Positions 61,531 to 64,000 of a stretch of 64,000 nt of DNA are shown here, one piece after another. The stretch is taken from contig JAXMAO010000010.1 in the NCBI GenBank assembly GCA_046350375.1, forward strand, positions 71,435 to 135,434, written 5' to 3'. The notes below the pieces were generated by a model. That model did not search any database and was not told where the DNA came from. It was given only the letters and a program-made list of their open reading frames with translations. This DNA is from JAXMAO01 sp046350375 (lineage in GTDB: Bacteria; Planctomycetota; Phycisphaerae; UBA1845; UTPLA1). Numbering within the stretch: the stretch's first letter is position 1; each line of letters opens with the position of its first letter. The translations under genes were made by a program, and so were the position numbers.

Positions 61531-63243
61531 ATGAAGCGCCAACTTGCGTGGATCATACTCGTTGTCCCAATCGTGGCGATGGGGCAGGGCTGCCCGAACC
61601 TGGGCATGCTCGGCGTCCCGCCGGGGCTGCGGCCTGCGCCGACCATCCAGGTCAACCAGCAGATCGACTCGCTGCTGCTCGGGTTCACCGTCAATCTCTC
61701 GAACCATTCCGAGACCGACCACATCAACTGGGACTTCGGCGACAGCACCACGGCGCTCAACCTGCCGACCAGCACCGGGCGATCGATCCAGCACACCTTC
61801 CCCAACAGCGGCACCTTCCGCGTGCAGGTCTATCTCTTCTCGGGCGGCCGGCGGCTCGCCACCGCCGAGGTGACCGTTGCCGTGCAGGGGCCGAACATTC
61901 CCCCCACGGCAAGCTTCACGGCGACGCAGCTGCCCAACGCGCCGCAGCCGCGCACCGTCCGGTTCGACGGCTCGGGCAGCTCTGACTCCGACGGCACGCT
62001 GACGACTTTTTCGTGGAATTTCGGCGACGGCTCGCCGGCCGGAACCGGCACGGTGATCGAACATACCTACGCCGCGCCCGGCCATTACGACGTCGTCCTG
62101 ACGGTGACCGACGACCGCAACGACACTGGAACGGCGCAGCGCAACGTGCTGGCGAACGTTCCGCCGACCGCCGCGTTCACGTCGCAATCGACCGGCCCGG
62201 ACGAGCCGCAGTTGCTGACGGTCGACTTCGACGCCTCGACCAGCACCGACGACGACGGGTCGATCGCCACGTTCTCATGGGACTTCGGCGACAGCAGCCC
62301 GGCCGGCAGCGGCGCGATGCCGCAGCACACCTATGCCGAGCGCGGCCTGTTTACGGTGGTGCTGACGATCACCGACAACTTCGGAACGACCACGCAGGTG
62401 ACCCACGAGCTGAACCTGCTGGGCAACTTCCCGGATGTCCGCTCGATTTCCCCCAGCGACGGCGAGGTCGATACGACCGTGTCGATCACCAGCCTGTCGG
62501 GCAACAACTTCCAGGTGGGCGCGACCGTGCGGCTGTCGCGCAGCGGGCAGGTCGACATCAGCGCCACCAACGTCGTCCGCGTCAGCGACTCGCAGCTCAC
62601 CTGCGACTTCGACCTGGCCGGCGCCGCGCTGGGCGACTGGAACGTCATCGTCTCGAACCCCGGCGGCTTCGACGACACGCTGGCCGACGGCTTCCGCGTC
62701 GTGACCGCCAACCGCGTGCGCATGTCCACCTCGCTGGGCGACATCGTCCTGCAGATGGACCGCGCCGCCGCGCCAGGCCACGTGGCGAACTTCTATCGCT
62801 ACATCGAGGGGCGGCTCTACGACGGCATCGTCTTCCACCGCGTGCCGCCCAATAACTTCGTGATTCAGAGCGGGGCCTTCACCAGCAACGGACCCGGATC
62901 GAACCCGCGCCTGTCCGAGCGCGCCGGCTTCCCAGCGATTCCATCCGAGGCGCCCAACGGCCGATCCAACGTCCGCGGCACCATCTCGCTGGCGCTGCGC
63001 GGCAACGACGCGAACTCGGGCACCAACCAGTTCTTCATCAACGTCGGGAACAACACCAACCTCGACACCGGGCCGCCGCGCTTCACCGTGTTCGGCGAAG
63101 TGGTCGAGGGGCTGGACGTGGTCGATGCCATCGCCGCCGTTCCCACCACCAACAACGTCCCGGTCCAGACGCTCCAGGGCGCGTCGACGTTCAACGACGT
63201 GCCGACCAACGACGTCACCATCAACACCGTGCGGCGCGAGTAG
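61531..63243 (+). CDS. PKD-IPT-cyclophilin lipoprotein (exported peptidyl-prolyl isomerase)
   Basis: A 570-residue exported protein. Probable lipobox VAMGQGC near Cys21. Three PKD domains, about 35-115, 122-206 and 207-295, each with the WDFGD or WNFGD signature. An IPT/TIG-like domain follows (about 298-385, VRSISPSDGEVDTTVSI). The last 175 residues are a cyclophilin: TSLGDIVLQMDRAAAPGHVANF, GIVFHRVPPNNFVIQSG, GTISLALRGNDANSGTNQFF, FGEVVEGLDVVDAI. Its isomerase residues (Arg, Phe, Gln, Asn in those motifs) are present. GGGAAAAGG precedes ATG 61531. Surface folding helper or matrix protein is plausible. Confidence 0.9.
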   Translation: MKRQLAWIILVVPIVAMGQGCPNLGMLGVPPGLRPAPTIQVNQQIDSLLLGFTVNLSNHSETDHINWDFGDSTTALNLPTSTGRSIQHTFPNSGTFRVQVYLFSGGRRLATAEVTVAVQGPNIPPTASFTATQLPNAPQPRTVRFDGSGSSDSDGTLTTFSWNFGDGSPAGTGTVIEHTYAAPGHYDVVLTVTDDRNDTGTAQRNVLANVPPTAAFTSQSTGPDEPQLLTVDFDASTSTDDDGSIATFSWDFGDSSPAGSGAMPQHTYAERGLFTVVLTITDNFGTTTQVTHELNLLGNFPDVRSISPSDGEVDTTVSITSLSGNNFQVGATVRLSRSGQVDISATNVVRVSDSQLTCDFDLAGAALGDWNVIVSNPGGFDDTLADGFRVVTANRVRMSTSLGDIVLQMDRAAAPGHVANFYRYIEGRLYDGIVFHRVPPNNFVIQSGAFTSNGPGSNPRLSERAGFPAIPSEAPNGRSNVRGTISLALRGNDANSGTNQFFINVGNNTNLDTGPPRFTVFGEVVEGLDVVDAIAAVPTTNNVPVQTLQGASTFNDVPTNDVTINTVRRE

Positions 63244-63392
63244 CCGCGCCACCCCCGCGCCCCCTGGTCGCCGGCGCCATCGGCGCACCGTCTACGCGCT
63301 GGACGCGCGCCCGGCGTGGCGCGACAATCGCCCCCGGAGCCGCCCGACGGCGCGTGTCCGGCCGGCGTCGCTCCGCCGCGAGGTCCGTCGCC

Positions 63393-63578
63393 ATGAAGGC
63401 CGAACCGATCCTGGCGAAGCTGAACGAACTGCGCCACGAGGCCGAGGACGACAAGACCGACCTCGAATACCTGGCGCTGCACCACGCGTTCTGCTTCATC
63501 TCCTACAAAATGGGCGAGTTTCAGAAGTACCTGAACGAGACAGCCGCCACGCCGGCGAAGGCGGATGACGACGATTGA
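63393..63578 (+). CDS. Small acidic protein (61 residues)
   Basis: ATG 63393 opens a 61-residue frame with KAEPILAKLNELRHEAEDDKTDLEYLALHHAFCFISYKMGEFQKYL and an acidic DDDD end. It is helical and amphipathic, no signal peptide. The sequence looks protein-like and the codon positions are GC-rich at third sites, but no family is recognised. It lies 150 bases after the cyclophilin lipoprotein. Confidence 0.55.
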   Translation: MKAEPILAKLNELRHEAEDDKTDLEYLALHHAFCFISYKMGEFQKYLNETAATPAKADDDD

Positions 63579-63689
63579 CGTCGTCCGCGCGGCCCTGGCA
63601 GCTCACCGCGCAGAAAGAGGGCCGCTCGACGCGCCGCGGCGCGCCGAACGGCCCGGTTGCACAAACGGGGGTGCGACGATCGACCGCGG

Positions 63690-64000
63690 CTAGCCGCAGC
63701 AGTCGCTGCCGCACTGGCACGAGTCGCACTTGCAATCGCCGCCCGAGCAGCAGTCGCCGCACTGGCAGTCGTCACAGGTGCACTCGTCACCGCAGCAGTC
63801 GCACTTGGCCTTGACGGCGGCGCAGCAGTCGCCGCACTTGCCGCCGCAGCCGTCACAGTCGCCGCCGGCGCAGCAGCAGTCGCAGTCGTCGCCGCAGTCG
63901 CCGGAGCAGTCGTCACACGTACACTTGCAGGCACAGTCGTCGCCACAGCAGGCGCACGACCCGGCATTCGACGCCGAGCGCAGCGGCAGGATCGCCGCGG
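63690..64000 (-). CDS. Extremely cysteine-rich protein, C-terminal part (cut by window edge)
   Basis: On the minus strand, a frame ending at TAG 63692-63690 continues open to the window edge: 102 codons visible, no start codon. From about residue 15 the visible chain is 33 Cys in 88 positions, mixed with Asp, Gly, Lys, Gln, Thr and Ala, with no aromatic or His residues. Motifs such as CDCCGDECTCDDCQC repeat along it. Codons are TGC, GAC, GGC, AAG, i.e. GC at nearly every third position, matching this genome's coding bias, while the overlapping Ala-rich frame on the same strand does not. Composition suggests a metallothionein-like metal-binding protein; a disulfide-rich surface protein is the alternative. 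The start and any signal peptide lie outside the window. Confidence 0.7.
   Translation of the reverse strand, partial: AAILPLRSASNAGSCACCGDDCACKCTCDDCSGDCGDDCDCCCAGGDCDGCGGKCGDCCAAVKAKCDCCGDECTCDDCQCGDCCSGGDCKCDSCQCGSDCCG

Noticed and set aside
63521..63967. Ala/Thr-rich minus-strand frame over the cysteine-rich gene
   Set aside because: Low-complexity sequence; third-position GC favours the Cys-rich frame, which ends at 63690.
1..64000. CRISPR array, tRNA, rRNA, insertion sequence or prophage
   Set aside because: No regularly spaced repeats, no recognisable cloverleaf apart from the tmRNA, and no transposase, integrase or phage gene was found by reading.

Overview
The window is a 64 kb, very GC-rich, gene-dense piece of a bacterial chromosome. 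I infer a planctomycete, probably Phycisphaerae-like. The supporting signs are a PEP-CTERM exported protein, an EF-G of the AHIDSGKTT type, zinc-ribbon membrane proteins with a CxxCGYNL motif, an Lgt with a large coiled-coil insert, and many HEAT, TPR and lipoprotein genes. No database search was possible, so the lineage is an inference. No tRNA, rRNA, CRISPR array, phage or insertion sequence was recognised.

Left end (1-6.3 kb, all minus strand): a [NiFe] hydrogenase locus. In transcription order it holds a HypF reduced to its Kae1-like carbamoyltransferase domain, hypC, hypD, a badly frameshifted hypE, a response regulator with its membrane histidine kinase, and the start of hydB (sulfhydrogenase beta subunit, group 3b type), which runs off the window. 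The two-component pair sits between maturation and structural genes, so it may control the hydrogenase.

6.7-14.3 kb (minus): M28 peptidase lipoprotein, an unknown protein, a TPR-like membrane protein and a small lipoprotein in a tight cluster, then a HEAT protein, Lgt and an RNase Z-like hydrolase. 14.3-20.4 kb (plus): nrdR with a palindrome inside its promoter, coupled to an ATP-cone protein and a methyltransferase; an unknown membrane protein; a Ser/Thr kinase overlapping a calcineurin-like phosphatase; and a PEP-CTERM protein with a CxxCH site. 20.6-30 kb: type II secretion/type IV pilus ATPase (plus), then EF-G and the translation operon thrS-infC-rpmI-rplT (minus) with a promoter and a long leader.

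30-38.7 kb (plus): small lipoprotein, Cys-tailed membrane peptide coupled to an SDR, Ig/TPR protein, DNA polymerase III delta subunit, a large Pro/Ala-rich lipoprotein, a one-piece tmRNA, and a polar amino-acid ABC transporter whose binding protein and permease are fused. 38.8-44 kb (minus): Mpo1-like protein, divergent RNase HII, zinc-ribbon membrane protein, PAP2 lipoprotein, zinc alcohol dehydrogenase. 44.1-48 kb (plus): a two-domain thiamine-phosphate synthase broken by a stop codon, and an M1 aminopeptidase with HEAT tail. 48-53.5 kb: rpiB with a TsaC/arginine-phosphatase fusion, a cysteine desulfurase on the other strand, rmlD, and motAB. 53.7-61.4 kb: SDR, beta-hydroxyacid dehydrogenase, alpha/beta hydrolase lipoprotein, CTP synthase and a TMTC-like membrane TPR protein. 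61.5-64 kb: a PKD-IPT-cyclophilin lipoprotein, a small conserved-looking protein and, at the very edge, an extremely cysteine-rich metallothionein-like protein (33 Cys in the 102 visible residues).

The most unusual objects are the cysteine-rich protein, the stand-alone HypF carbamoyltransferase domain, the two-component system inside the hydrogenase locus and the kinase/phosphatase pair. Several genes (hypE, the HEAT gene, thiE) show indels that look like consensus errors in GC-rich repeats; these should be settled before any pseudogene claim.
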